Shown here piece after piece: positions 8,366-17,353 of a stretch of 64,000 nt of DNA. The notes beneath the pieces are model-generated. The model was given only the letters and a program-made list of their open reading frames with translations. It was not told where the DNA came from and ran no database searches. Source of the DNA: Phyllobacterium calauticae (GTDB lineage: Bacteria > Pseudomonadota > Alphaproteobacteria > Rhizobiales > Rhizobiaceae); NCBI RefSeq assembly GCF_019991125.1, contig NZ_JAGENB010000008.1, forward strand, positions 1 to 64,000, read 5' to 3'. Position numbers and translations under genes: made by a program. Every line of letters starts with the position of its first letter. The first letter of the stretch is position 1.

Positions 8366-10831
8366 CTACTCCGCTGCCTGCTGGTAGCCGATCCTGGCCA
8401 TCGGCTGGAATTCATGCTTGTCGACGCCGGAAACCCGCTCAGACCACGGATCGACCTGCGCAAAAGTCTGGCTGAAGACAAAGCGGTCGAAATAACCACG
8501 GCGCTTCACCTCGTCCTGCATGATCTGGCGACGGATTTCATCGAGACCGACGCGTTTGGCCCATTTGTAGATGCGCTCGAGATAACGGCCCTGTTCGCGG
8601 TACATCTGCGTCAACGCCACCACATGTTCCAGCGCCTCATCCTCGGTCTTCACCAGCCCCAGAACTTCCGTCCCCTTGATGTCGAGACCCGCCGCCCCGG
8701 CGAAATGGATTTCATATCCGGAATCGACGCAGATGATGCCAACGTCCTTGCAGGTGGCTTCGGCGCAATTGCGCGGACAGCCTGATACGGCCATCTTGAC
8801 CTTGGCGGGCGTCCACGACCCCCACATGAATTTCTCGATGCGAATGCCAAGCCCGGTCGAATCCTGCGTGCCGAAGCGGCACCAGTCGGTCCCGACGCAG
8901 GTTTTTACCGTGCGCAGCCCCTTGGCATAGGCCTGTCCTGACACGAACCCGGCCTTACCGAGATCGGCCCAGACAGCCGGCAGGTCTTCCTTCTTGACGC
9001 CCAGCATGTCGATGCGCTGGCCGCCGGTGACCTTGACGGCCGGAATGGCGAATTTGTCGACCACATCGGCGATTGCCCGCAATTCCCGGGAATTGGTGAC
9101 GCCGCCCCACATGCGCGGCACAACGGAATAGGTCCCGTCCTTCTGGATGTTGGCATGCACCCGTTCGTTGATGAAGCGCGACTGGTAGTCGTCGGCATAT
9201 TCATCCGGCCAGTCGGCAACGAGATAATAATTCAAGGCCGGGCGGCACTTGGCGCAGCCGCACGATGTCTTCCATTCCAGTTCCTGCATCACGGCCGGAA
9301 TGGACTTCAGCTTCTTCGCCTTGATCAGCCGGCGGACATCGTCATGGCCAAGATCGGTGCAACTGCACATGGGCGTCACAGCCGATGGATTGTAGGAATC
9401 GCCGAGGGTGAGCGCCAGAAGCTGCTCTACCAGCCCGGTGCAACTTCCGCAGGAGGCGGACGCTTTGGTATGGGCGCGCACATCATCCAGCGAGGTCAGC
9501 CCCTTGCCGGATATGGCACCGGTGATCTTGCCCTTGCATATGCCGTTGCAGCCGCAGATTTCCGCATCATCTGGCAAGGCTGCAACGGCCGCCATAGGGT
9601 CCAGCGGGGACCCTCCCTGATAGGACTGGCCGAAAATCAATGTGTCGCGCATCTCCGAAATGTCGGTTCGCTTCTTGGTAAGGTCATGGAACCAGGCGCC
9701 ATCGGATGTCTCGCCGTACAGCACCGTGCCGATGATGCGGTCATCCCTGAGCACCAGCCGCTTGTAGACCCCGGCGGCGGCATCGCGCAGGACGATCTCC
9801 TGCCGGTCGTCGCCTTCGCCGAGATCGCCGACGGAAAACAGGTTGATCCCTGTGACCTTCAGCTTGGTCGGCGTCTCGCTGTGCACGAATTTGGCATCCG
9901 CATCATCCGCCAGTTGTGCTGATACCACCCGCGCCATCTCGTAGAGAGGCGCGACCAGCCCGTAGCATTGTCCGCCCACCTCCGCGCACTCACCGATGGC
10001 GAAGATCTCGGGATCGGAGGTCCGCATGCCGGCGTCGACAACGATGCCGCGATTGGTTGCAAGGCCAGCCTCCTTCGCGAGCAGGGCGTTGGGGCGGATA
10101 CCCGCCGCCATGACCACCAGATCGGCAGGCAATGTTGTGCCATCGGCAAGCAGAACGCCTTCCACCCTGTTCTGACCGATGATCTCCTTGGTGCTCGCCT
10201 TGGTCATCACGCGGATGCCGCGCCCTTCCACCGCCTGTTCGAGCAGATAGCCCGCAGCGGGATCAAGCTGGCGCTCCATCAGCGTCGGCATGATATGGAG
10301 AACCGTGACATCCATGCCGCGCGATTTCAGACCGGCAGCCGCTTCCAGACCCAGCAATCCGCCGCCGATCACCACGGCGCGCGCGCGGGACTGGGCCGCA
10401 AGCAGCATGGCATTCACATCGTCAAGATCGCGGTAGGTCAGGACCCCCGGCAGGTTGTTGCCGGGAACAGGCAGAACGAACGGAACCGAACCCGTCGCGA
10501 TCAAAAGCTTGTCGTAGCTTTCGGTCGTTCCGGCATCGGAGGTGACCGTCTTGGCCTCCCGGTCGATCCCGATGATCCTGTGGCCCTTGTAGAGCGTGAT
10601 GCCGTGCTTGATGTACCAGCCATCACCATGGATGATGATTTCCTCGAATTCCTTTTCGCCTGACAGCACGGGCGACAGCATGATCCGGTCGTAATTGACG
10701 CGCGGCTCGGCATTGAAAATGGTCACGTCATAGGTATCGGGCGCCATCTCGAAGAGATGTTCAAGCGCCCTGCCCGGCGCCATGCCGTTGCCGATGACAA
10801 CGAGCTTCTGCTTTTTCGCTGCTGTTTCCAT
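8366..10831 (-). CDS. nirB: Nitrite reductase (NADH) large subunit
   Basis: An 821-residue assimilatory nitrite reductase that reduces nitrite to ammonium. In order it has a FAD/NAD(P) domain (VVIGNGMAPGRALE near residue 10, and VVIGGGLLGLEAA near 140), a Bfd-like [2Fe-2S] domain with CGCNGICKG and ASCGSCTG (about 420-480), a second Cys pair region (MCSCTDLG, SCGCAKCRP), and the siroheme/[4Fe-4S] half with TCVGTDWCRFG and SGCPRNCAEATC (about 630-690). The ATG at 10831 is chosen because GGAGG lies upstream and the longer frame begins inside nrtD. It starts one base after the nrtD stop. Confidence 0.95.
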   Translation of the reverse strand: METAAKKQKLVVIGNGMAPGRALEHLFEMAPDTYDVTIFNAEPRVNYDRIMLSPVLSGEKEFEEIIIHGDGWYIKHGITLYKGHRIIGIDREAKTVTSDAGTTESYDKLLIATGSVPFVLPVPGNNLPGVLTYRDLDDVNAMLLAAQSRARAVVIGGGLLGLEAAAGLKSRGMDVTVLHIMPTLMERQLDPAAGYLLEQAVEGRGIRVMTKASTKEIIGQNRVEGVLLADGTTLPADLVVMAAGIRPNALLAKEAGLATNRGIVVDAGMRTSDPEIFAIGECAEVGGQCYGLVAPLYEMARVVSAQLADDADAKFVHSETPTKLKVTGINLFSVGDLGEGDDRQEIVLRDAAAGVYKRLVLRDDRIIGTVLYGETSDGAWFHDLTKKRTDISEMRDTLIFGQSYQGGSPLDPMAAVAALPDDAEICGCNGICKGKITGAISGKGLTSLDDVRAHTKASASCGSCTGLVEQLLALTLGDSYNPSAVTPMCSCTDLGHDDVRRLIKAKKLKSIPAVMQELEWKTSCGCAKCRPALNYYLVADWPDEYADDYQSRFINERVHANIQKDGTYSVVPRMWGGVTNSRELRAIADVVDKFAIPAVKVTGGQRIDMLGVKKEDLPAVWADLGKAGFVSGQAYAKGLRTVKTCVGTDWCRFGTQDSTGLGIRIEKFMWGSWTPAKVKMAVSGCPRNCAEATCKDVGIICVDSGYEIHFAGAAGLDIKGTEVLGLVKTEDEALEHVVALTQMYREQGRYLERIYKWAKRVGLDEIRRQIMQDEVKRRGYFDRFVFSQTFAQVDPWSERVSGVDKHEFQPMARIGYQQAAE

Positions 10832-10832
10832 C

Positions 10833-11630
10833 TTACGCGGCCTCCACAAGACGGTGCCGCTCGTAGAGAAATTTCAGCACGGACGAACGGCAGCGGATAT
10901 AGGTGGCATCGGCGGCAAGCTCGATGCGGCGCCGTGGGCGAACCAGCGGCACGTCAAGGATTTCGCCGATTCTCGCGGACGGCCCATTGGTCATCATGAC
11001 GATACGGTCAGAGAGCAGCACGGCTTCATCGACATCGTGGGTGATCATCAAGACCGTATTGGCAAGCTCCGTATGAATCTGCATGACCTGATCCTGCAGA
11101 TGCGCGCGGGTCAGCGCATCCAGCGCGCCGAACGGCTCGTCCAGCAACAGCACCTTGGGCTCCATCGCCAGCGCCCGGGCAATGCCGACGCGCTGCTTCA
11201 TGCCGCCGGAGACCTCGGACGGGCGCTTGTCCCTCGCATGCACCATCTGCACCAGTTCGAGATTGCGCATGGTCCATTCATGCCGTTCCGCCCGGCTTTT
11301 GCTGGATGAGAAGACCTTGTCGACCGCCAGCTTGACGTTCTCATAGACCGTCAGCCAGGGCAGCAGCGAATGGTTCTGGAACACCACCGCGCGATCAGGC
11401 CCCGGCGTGTCGACAACAGTGCCTTCGAGAAACACCACGCCGCGCGTCGCCTGCGTCAGCCCGGCGACTATGTTGAGCAGGGTGGATTTCCCGCAGCCGG
11501 AATGGCCGATGATCGAGATGAACTCACCTTTTTCGACGCTCAGCGAGACCTGATTGAGAACCTGCGTGCTGGCGCCGCCACGGCTGAACACCATGTCGAT
11601 CTGTTCGAGGGAGAGATAGGGTTTCGACAT
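10833..11630 (-). CDS. nrtD: Nitrate/nitrite ABC transporter ATP-binding protein
   Basis: A 265-residue ABC ATPase of the NrtD/TauB type. It has a Walker A motif GHSGCGKST near residue 44, a Q-loop near 85, the signature SGGMKQR near 135 and Walker B VLLLDEPFGALD near 155. The ATG at 11630 is preceded by TTGAGGAAG and lies 10 bases after the nrtB stop; the frame extends upstream into nrtB but without homology. It lacks the extra solute-binding domain found in NrtC, so the complex likely uses two copies of this subunit with NrtB. Confidence 0.93.
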   Translation of the reverse strand: MSKPYLSLEQIDMVFSRGGASTQVLNQVSLSVEKGEFISIIGHSGCGKSTLLNIVAGLTQATRGVVFLEGTVVDTPGPDRAVVFQNHSLLPWLTVYENVKLAVDKVFSSSKSRAERHEWTMRNLELVQMVHARDKRPSEVSGGMKQRVGIARALAMEPKVLLLDEPFGALDALTRAHLQDQVMQIHTELANTVLMITHDVDEAVLLSDRIVMMTNGPSARIGEILDVPLVRPRRRIELAADATYIRCRSSVLKFLYERHRLVEAA

Positions 11631-11640
11631 GATGGCTTCC

Positions 11641-12531
11641 TCAAGCGCTTGCGGTGTTACGGGTGACGGTCCGGGCGACGAAGGCGATGGCGCGGTCAAG
11701 CAGGTAGCCGACGATGCCGACATAGATCAGGGCCAGAATGATGTCGCTGATGCGCGACGAGTTCCACGCGTCCCAGATGAAGAACCCGATGCCGACGCCG
11801 CCGATCAGCATCTCGGCCGCCACGATGGCAAGCCATGACAGGCCGATACCGATGCGCAGGCCGGTGAAAATATAGGGCGCAGCGGCGGGGATCATGATCT
11901 TGGTGAAATATTCGAACTGGTTGAGGCGCAGCACCCGCGCAACATTCTGATAGTCCTGCGGGATGTTGCGAATGCCGACAGCCGTGTTGATGATGATCGG
12001 CCAGATGGCCGTGATGAAGATCACGAAGATCGCCGAGGGGTTGCCGTCCTTGAACGCAGCCAGCGACAGGGGCAGCCAGGCAAGCGGCGGCACCGTGCGC
12101 AGCACCTGAAAGATCGGATCAAGCCCACGCATCGCCCATTCGCTCTGCCCGACAAGGGTGCCCAGCGCAATGCCCGCAACGGCAGCAAGGCAATAGCCCA
12201 GCGCCACTCGCTTCAGGCTGGCCAGAATGTGCCAGAACAGCCCCTGATCGACGCCCTGCCCGGCATAGAACGGATGCGCGATCAGCTCCCAGGTCTCCGA
12301 GACCACCCGTGAGGGCGGCGGCACGCTTGCCGTCGGCGAAGAGCAGAGGATTTCCCACAGCACCAACAGGAACACCAGGGTGATCACCGGCGGCACCACG
12401 TGCGCCGCCAGGGAGGTGAGCCATTGCGGAAAGCGTCGAGGCGAACCGGTCTTTGGCGAAAGAGCCAGCGTCATGATTTTTGCCACCGGGGGCTTTTCAT
12501 TCGGACGGATGGGAACGGGGCTGGCTGTCAT
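11641..12531 (-). CDS. nrtB: Nitrate ABC transporter permease
   Basis: A 296-residue inner-membrane permease with about six membrane segments, the first near residues 40-60 (VVPPVITLVFLLVLWEIL) and the last near 265-285. The binding-protein-dependent permease loop is seen near residues 190-215, where it contacts the ATPase. The ATG at 12531 has a GAGGAAA ribosome binding site and lies 10 bases after the nrtA stop. It works with NrtA and NrtD to import nitrate. Confidence 0.93.
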   Translation of the reverse strand: MTASPVPIRPNEKPPVAKIMTLALSPKTGSPRRFPQWLTSLAAHVVPPVITLVFLLVLWEILCSSPTASVPPPSRVVSETWELIAHPFYAGQGVDQGLFWHILASLKRVALGYCLAAVAGIALGTLVGQSEWAMRGLDPIFQVLRTVPPLAWLPLSLAAFKDGNPSAIFVIFITAIWPIIINTAVGIRNIPQDYQNVARVLRLNQFEYFTKIMIPAAAPYIFTGLRIGIGLSWLAIVAAEMLIGGVGIGFFIWDAWNSSRISDIILALIYVGIVGYLLDRAIAFVARTVTRNTASA

Positions 12532-12541
12532 GCCGGTTTCC

Positions 12542-13840
12542 TCACGCAAAACGTTTGATTTCAAGGCTGGCGAGATAGGTTTGCGGGGCGTCCGGATCGA
12601 ACACCTTGCCATCGAAGAAGGTTTCGGGACCGCGTGATGTCGAAGCCGGAATATCAGCCGCGGCAACGCCAAGCTCCCTGGCGGCGTCGCGCCAGATGTC
12701 CTCGCGGTTCACCTTGCCGACCAGCGCCGCAATATCCGTGTCCGGGGCAAATTTGCCCCAGCGGATATTCTCGGTCAGGAACCATTTTTCGTGGCTCTGG
12801 AACGGATAGGATGTGTGATCGCGCCAGAACTTCATCAGATGCGGGCTGGCTGTCTCGACACGTCCCGAGCCATAGTCGTAATCACCCTTCAAACGCCCGG
12901 CGATATCCGTTGCAGGCACATTGAACCACGCGCGCTTGCCGACCATGGCTGCCAGCTCATCCTTGTTGGCGAGATCATCAGCCCATTGCTGCGCCTCCAT
13001 CACAGCCATGAGCAAGGCCTTGGTGGCATTGGGGTTTTTCTCCACCCAGTCCGCCCGCATGGCGAAGGACTTTTCCGGATGCTTGGCCCAGATTTCCGCT
13101 GTGTTGACCGCGGTATAGCCGATGCCCTGATTGACGAGCTGCGCATTCCACGGTTCGCCGACACAGAAGCAGTCCATGGTGCCGACCTTCATGTTGGCGA
13201 CCATCTGCGGTGGTGGAACGACAATGGTTTCCACGTCCTTGTCCGGGTCGATCCCACCGGCGGCCAGCCAATAGCGGATCCACAGATCATGCGTGCCGCC
13301 GGGGAAGGTCATCGCGGCCTTTGCCGCATTGCCTTCCGCCTTCTTCCTGGCAAAGGCTTCCCTGAGGACACCTGAATTGACCCCGGCTTTCTGACCGGCA
13401 TAGGCCGAACCAACCGAAATACCCTGCGCATCCAGATTGAGGCGCGCGAGGATGACCATCGGCAGGGGCTGATTGTTCTGAGTGACCTTGCCGGCGCTGA
13501 TGAGATACGGCATCGGCGTCAGGATATGCGCGCCGTCAATGCCGTTGCCCGCCGAGCCGAGCACCAGATTGTCCCGCGTCGTGCCCCACGATGCCTGCTT
13601 GACCACCTCGACATCGGGCATGCCGTGCTTGGCAAAAAGGCCCCTTTCCTTGGCAACGATCAGCGGCGATGCATCCGTCAGCGCAATGAAACCGAGCGTC
13701 GCCTTGGTGGTCTCGGGGCCGGCAGCGGCCGCATAGGCGCCGCCCGGAAGCGCAGCCTTTGCCGCCGCCAGCAGCGCCAGCGTGCCGCCAGCCTGCAAAA
13801 GCGTTCGTCTTGTCAAGCCTGTCGGCAAAATCACCTTCAT
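12542..13840 (-). CDS. nrtA: Nitrate ABC transporter substrate-binding protein
   Basis: A 432-residue periplasmic binding protein of the NrtA/CmpA family. The N-terminus carries a twin-arginine-like export signal (LTRRTLLQAGG near residues 8-18, then a hydrophobic run ending in AYAAA). Family features include ALTDASPLIVAKERGLF near residue 55 and WNAQLVNQGIGYTAVNT near 215. The ATG at 13840 is preceded by GAAGGGGAA. It is the first gene of the seven-gene operon and lies just after an attenuator-type leader, so its transcription is the regulated step. NasS, encoded upstream, is a cytoplasmic relative. Confidence 0.94.
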   Translation of the reverse strand: MKVILPTGLTRRTLLQAGGTLALLAAAKAALPGGAYAAAAGPETTKATLGFIALTDASPLIVAKERGLFAKHGMPDVEVVKQASWGTTRDNLVLGSAGNGIDGAHILTPMPYLISAGKVTQNNQPLPMVILARLNLDAQGISVGSAYAGQKAGVNSGVLREAFARKKAEGNAAKAAMTFPGGTHDLWIRYWLAAGGIDPDKDVETIVVPPPQMVANMKVGTMDCFCVGEPWNAQLVNQGIGYTAVNTAEIWAKHPEKSFAMRADWVEKNPNATKALLMAVMEAQQWADDLANKDELAAMVGKRAWFNVPATDIAGRLKGDYDYGSGRVETASPHLMKFWRDHTSYPFQSHEKWFLTENIRWGKFAPDTDIAALVGKVNREDIWRDAARELGVAAADIPASTSRGPETFFDGKVFDPDAPQTYLASLEIKRFA

Positions 13841-13883
13841 CGCAATTCCCCTTCGCAGCGCTGCTTCTGGTGCAGCTTGAGCC

Positions 13884-13919
13884 AAAAAAAACGCCGCCGG
13901 ATGAAGTGCATTCACCCGA
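13884..13919 (-). terminator. Leader terminator (attenuator) upstream of nrtA
   Basis: On the minus strand a 9-bp stem (TCGGGTGAA pairing with TTCATCCGG, with G-T pairs, loop TGCAC) is followed by CGGCG and eight T residues at 13891-13884. This is an intrinsic terminator 44 bases before the nrtA start. Its 5' arm can pair instead with ATTCACC just upstream (ATTCACC at 13932-13926 with GGTGAAT), which would break the terminator. That arrangement fits transcription attenuation released by an antiterminator protein. Confidence 0.8.
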
Positions 13920-13938
13920 TCCGGTGAATGAACTCGCC

Positions 13939-14007
13939 CAAGCGACGTCTGTGTCTTTGAAAGCATCCGATGGCGATGCTCGCGGTTCCTGTCTTCGTTG
14001 ACGGAAC
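13939..14007 (-). promoter_or_regulatory. NasT (ANTAR) target RNA in the nrtA leader
   Basis: Two hairpins can form in the RNA before the terminator. The first (14007-13985) has stem GTTCC-GTC/GAC-A-GGAAC and the six-base loop AACGAA. The second (core 13955-13944) has stem GAC/GTC extended by CAA/TTG across a small internal loop, with hexaloop ACAGAC. Both loops carry A at position 1 and G at position 4, the recognition pattern known for ANTAR-domain antiterminators. A further AGCATC/GATGCT hairpin lies between them. The nasT gene encoding an ANTAR protein is 1.5 kb upstream, which supports the call. Confidence 0.75.
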
Positions 14008-14018
14008 GGTTTTATAAA

Positions 14019-14035
14019 AGCAATAAGCGTGCCAA
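14019..14035 (-). promoter_or_regulatory. Sigma-54 (RpoN) promoter of the nrt-nir-nas operon
   Basis: The minus strand reads TTGGCACGCTTATTGCT, matching the sigma-54 -24/-12 consensus at all key positions, with GG and GC exactly ten bases apart. Transcription would begin about 12 bases downstream, near 14008, directly at the first ANTAR hairpin. This implies nitrogen-limitation control through NtrC. The AT-rich stretch 14040-14100 upstream could provide the bend needed for activation; no clear NtrC dyad was identified by eye. Confidence 0.85.
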
Positions 14036-14129
14036 CCGGATATTATATTTATAAGCCATTGTAATTGATATATATTATTATAGTTCAGCTATTTTTCACT
14101 GACGGCAATCGAAGAGCGGCGCAGGCGAA

Positions 14130-14188
14130 ATGGGCAGAACGGCCATCAAACCCGCTCATTTATTGTGCAGAGCACAAATTCTGCCCAT
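14130..14188 (-). terminator. Long hairpin at the 3' end of nasS
   Basis: A 10-bp inverted repeat (ATGGGCAGAA at 14130-14139 and TTCTGCCCAT at 14179-14188) begins right at the nasS stop and encloses a second palindrome, TTGTGC-AGA-GCACAA (14163-14177). In nasS mRNA this gives a nested structure that could end transcription or protect the 3' end. There is no good T-tract, so it may also act as a protein-binding site upstream of the sigma-54 promoter. Confidence 0.45.
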
Positions 14189-15477
14189 CAGGTTTCATCC
14201 CGGGTTGCAACGGGGTTTTCAAGATTGTGGACATTGAAGCCCTTGAGATAGGCGGGAATGTCCTGGGGATCGAAGACAGCCCCATCGATGAACCCGTCCT
14301 GGCGCTGGCCGCCCTCCACGCGCACATCCGCCGATGGTATGTCGGCGCGGGGTCCCAGCGCATGGCGGTAGAGATCGGGACGGAAGGCGGTCGCGACCTT
14401 TTCCTGCTTTTCCTTGGAGTGATCAACCTGCCCCCACCGCACCATCTGGCTGAATATCCATTGCGCCTGGCTGATCCACGGAAAATTCGCGCCATCGCGA
14501 TGGAAGGTGAAGTAGTCGGAGACCGTCCGCTCGTGTCCATCCGGGTCGGTGGTGAACCTGCCCATGAGAACCCGGTGCAGGATGTCCTCCGGCGCATCGA
14601 TATAACGCGGCTCGGCCAGAACCTCGGCAAGTACGCGCCGATTGTCCGGTACATCGCACCATGCGGCGGCGCGATCCAGCGCGACGATCAGCCTCGCCAA
14701 TGTTTCAGGATTGGTATCCGCCCATTCCGGCCGCACGCCGATGACCTTCTCGGGACTGGATGGCCAGATATCCTCCTTGACCGCAACGATCCGTCCGACT
14801 TCGCGGGCGACGGCCACCATATTCCAGGGCGCGCCGACGCAGAAGCCGTCGATGGCCCCCGCCGACAGGGCATCGGATGTCATGGGCGGCGGCACGACCA
14901 CCAGTTTGACGTCGCGGTCCGGATGGATGCCGCCGGCCGCCAGCCAATAGCGCAGCTCATAATTGTGCGATGAAAACGGATAGGTCGTGCCAAGCACCGG
15001 CAATGGCTCGCCGCGAACCTTTATGTCGTCAATCACGCACTTGAGGGCTTCGGCATTGGCAAGCGCGCCCTCGTCTCCGGCCAGATCCGCCAGCGCCTGC
15101 ATGCGGCGATAGAGCTTCACCGACAGGGTAATGGCATTGCCGCCCCGCCCGAGCGTGAACGGCGTGATGACCGCTGACGGATTGGAACCGAGCCCCAAGG
15201 CGGAGGCGACCGGCATGGGCGCCAGCATGTGCGCGATATCAAACTGCCGGAAAGCCAGCCGATCCCGGATATTGGCCCAGGACACGTCTTTCACAAGTTC
15301 AAGTTGAATGCCTTCACGCGCAGCAAAGCCGAATTCAGCCGCAGCGATGAGAACCGAAGCATCGACAAGCGGAATGAAGCCCGCGCGAACGACGGAGACG
15401 CCGTCACGGCGGACCGCTGCCGGCGCCGCGAGGCCGCCGCCCATGCCCTGGCCATTGTCCATCCGGATAAAACTCAC
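14188..15477 (-). CDS. nasS: Nitrate sensor NasS (cytoplasmic NrtA-like protein)
   Basis: A 429-residue CmpA/NrtA-family protein without a signal peptide. In known NasST systems NasS binds NasT and releases it when nitrate is bound, allowing antitermination. Family features include GFIPLVDASVLIAAAEFGF near residue 30 and WNMVAVAREVGRIV near 220. The start is ambiguous: TTG at 15483, GTG at 15477 or ATG at 15462; the GTG has the best spacing to AGAGAGG. It lies 15 bases after nasT, and just upstream of the nrt operon it is expected to control. Confidence 0.9.
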   Translation of the reverse strand: MSFIRMDNGQGMGGGLAAPAAVRRDGVSVVRAGFIPLVDASVLIAAAEFGFAAREGIQLELVKDVSWANIRDRLAFRQFDIAHMLAPMPVASALGLGSNPSAVITPFTLGRGGNAITLSVKLYRRMQALADLAGDEGALANAEALKCVIDDIKVRGEPLPVLGTTYPFSSHNYELRYWLAAGGIHPDRDVKLVVVPPPMTSDALSAGAIDGFCVGAPWNMVAVAREVGRIVAVKEDIWPSSPEKVIGVRPEWADTNPETLARLIVALDRAAAWCDVPDNRRVLAEVLAEPRYIDAPEDILHRVLMGRFTTDPDGHERTVSDYFTFHRDGANFPWISQAQWIFSQMVRWGQVDHSKEKQEKVATAFRPDLYRHALGPRADIPSADVRVEGGQRQDGFIDGAVFDPQDIPAYLKGFNVHNLENPVATRDET

Positions 15478-15492
15478 GGCCAACCTCTCTTT

Positions 15493-16080
15493 CTAGCTTC
15501 CCAGCATGGCTGCCGCCATGACGACGCTCTGTGCAATATCGGCGAGCTTCTTCTTCTCGTTCATGGCGGCCTGCCGCAGCAGCGCATAAGCCTCGTCTTC
15601 CGATATTGTGCGCGATTTCATCAAAATACCCTTGGCGCGCTCAATGACCTTGCGCTCTTCCAGGGCGCTTTTTGCCTCCGCCAGTTCCTGCTGCAGCCGG
15701 CTGAACGCCTTGAAGCGGCTGACCGCCATGTCGAGAATGGGTTTGACGCGCTCCTTCTTCAGGCCGTCGACCACATAGGCGGACACACCGGCATCCACGG
15801 CCGCCTCGATCGACGCGGTATCGGAGCTGTCGACAAACATGGCGATCGGCTTGCGCACGGATCGGCTGAGCTGGAACAGGTGCTCCAGCATGTCGCGATT
15901 GGGGGTTTCGATATCGATGACGATGACATCGGGTGCGATCCGCTCGATCTGCCGGGCAAGACCGACGATGTCGTGCAAAACAACGACGCGGTCATGGCCG
16001 GCCTCCCGCAATCCCTCTTCGATAATGGAAGCGCGGATACGGTTTTCGTCGAAGACCATGATCGATAGCGGTGTAGACAT
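15493..16080 (-). CDS. nasT: ANTAR-domain antiterminator NasT
   Basis: A 195-residue response-regulator-like protein. A receiver-like domain spans about residues 5-120 (LSIMVFDENRIRASII, and VIVIDIETPNRDM with an aspartate at the usual phosphorylation position). A helix leads to a C-terminal ANTAR RNA-binding domain (about 130-190) with VIERAKGILMKSRTISEDEAYALLRQAAM, the typical motif. It is predicted to bind the paired hexaloop hairpins before nrtA and stop the leader terminator from forming. It is first in the nasT-nasS operon. Confidence 0.93.
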   Translation of the reverse strand: MSTPLSIMVFDENRIRASIIEEGLREAGHDRVVVLHDIVGLARQIERIAPDVIVIDIETPNRDMLEHLFQLSRSVRKPIAMFVDSSDTASIEAAVDAGVSAYVVDGLKKERVKPILDMAVSRFKAFSRLQQELAEAKSALEERKVIERAKGILMKSRTISEDEAYALLRQAAMNEKKKLADIAQSVVMAAAMLGS

Positions 16081-16148
16081 GCCTCAATTTTGCGCATGCC
16101 CTCAAATTGTGCAATGCTACATTAGCGCACAGCAACAAAAGTAGTGCG

Positions 16149-16178
16149 GGCGGCCGCTTCGCACCCGAAACGGCCGCC
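16149..16178. terminator. Strong GC hairpin between the M24 peptidase gene and nasT
   Basis: GGCGGCCGCTTCG and CGAAACGGCCGCC form a 13-bp stem (one G-T pair) with a four-base loop. It lies 14 bases past the stop of the M24 peptidase gene. On the minus strand the following bases are CGCACTACTTTTG, a weak T-tract. A terminator for the peptidase transcript that insulates nasT is the likeliest role. Confidence 0.6.
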
Positions 16179-16192
16179 TTCAGCGCAATGGA

Positions 16193-17281
16193 TCAGGCCT
16201 TGAAGGCAGCCCGCGGCAGTTCGGACAGCACTTCCGCCCTGTTGCCGCGCATGATGACGATTTCCTCGAGGCGGACGCCGAATTTGCCGCTGAGGTAAAT
16301 GCCCGGCTCGATCGAGAACACATGCCCATCCTCGAGAATGGCCTCGGACGTTGCGGTGATATAGGGCGGCTCGTGGATGTCGATGCCCATGCCATGGCCG
16401 GTGCGGTGCAGGAAATATTCACCGTAACCCGCCTGGGTGATGACATCGCGCGCCGCCTTGTCGACTTCCTTGGCGGCAACCCCCGGTTTGGCCGCAGCCA
16501 GCGCCGCCTTGACGGCGGCATCGAGAACCGCGTGCACCTTGTCGAAATCTTCAGGCGTTTCACCGCAGACGGCAACGCGGGTCATGTCGCTGGGATAGCC
16601 GTCACTGCGCCCGCCAATGTCGATCAGCACCGCTTCATTGGCCTTCAGTACGCGCTCGCCGGTGTGATGGTGCGGATATGCGCCATTTTCACCGAAACAG
16701 ACGCTGGTGAATTCCGGCTTCGCATTGTTTGCCTTGTAGTAGTCCCGGACAACACCAGCAATCTCGAGCTCGGTCACGCCGGGCTTCAACGCGGCAAAAG
16801 CTGCACGCATCGCACCGTCATTGATGAGCGCATTGGCCTTGAGCGCGGCATATTCCGCCTCGTCCTTGCGGGCGCGCAGATAGCCGACGGTGTCGTTGAG
16901 GAAGGTGCGCTTGGCACCCGGCAGTGCATTGATCACCAGCAGGGCGAAATCCGCCCGCATCGTTTCATCGAGCGCGATCCTGATATCCTGTTTTGTCCCG
17001 ACGACGTCTTTCAAAACAGCGGCCAGCGCCGCATCGGGACCCTCGCCGTCCGTCCATGGATAGAACGGCAGGTCGGTATGCTGGCGCGAGCTGTCGGCAT
17101 TGAGTGCCGGCATCAGTATCCCGGCGTGATCCCTGCCGACAAACAGCATGACCGGCCGCTCGTCGCCATGGGGCGAGAGCCCGGCAAGCCAGACCATATG
17201 CGAGGACGGACCGACGACGACAAGATCGGTTCCGGTTTCAGCCATGCGCTCCCGCAGGCGCGCCATCCGAAGTTCAGACAT
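16193..17281 (-). CDS. M24 family metallopeptidase (Xaa-Pro aminopeptidase/creatinase type)
   Basis: A 362-residue protein with an N-terminal creatinase-like domain (residues 1-130) and a C-terminal pita-bread catalytic domain. Metal-ligand regions are VLIDIGGRSDGYPSDMTR (about 212-230), HRTGHGMGIDIHEPPYI (about 287-303) and SIEPGIYLSGKFGVRLEEIV (about 318-337), so the two-metal site looks complete. It has no signal peptide. It lies downstream of a peptide-type binding protein, which suggests intracellular cleavage of imported peptides or amides. Confidence 0.9.
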   Translation of the reverse strand: MSELRMARLRERMAETGTDLVVVGPSSHMVWLAGLSPHGDERPVMLFVGRDHAGILMPALNADSSRQHTDLPFYPWTDGEGPDAALAAVLKDVVGTKQDIRIALDETMRADFALLVINALPGAKRTFLNDTVGYLRARKDEAEYAALKANALINDGAMRAAFAALKPGVTELEIAGVVRDYYKANNAKPEFTSVCFGENGAYPHHHTGERVLKANEAVLIDIGGRSDGYPSDMTRVAVCGETPEDFDKVHAVLDAAVKAALAAAKPGVAAKEVDKAARDVITQAGYGEYFLHRTGHGMGIDIHEPPYITATSEAILEDGHVFSIEPGIYLSGKFGVRLEEIVIMRGNRAEVLSELPRAAFKA

Positions 17282-17353
17282 TTTACTATTCCCGTTGTTA
17301 TGGATGCCGTGGCGAGGCCGCCCGACGATCCGGACGGCCTTTAAAGTTTCTGG

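Noticed and set aside
14163-14177. NtrC enhancer site upstream of the sigma-54 promoter
   Set aside because: TTGTGC-AGA-GCACAA is symmetric, but the half-sites face opposite to the NtrC consensus (GCAC spaced from GTGC), so I left it as part of the nasS 3' hairpin.
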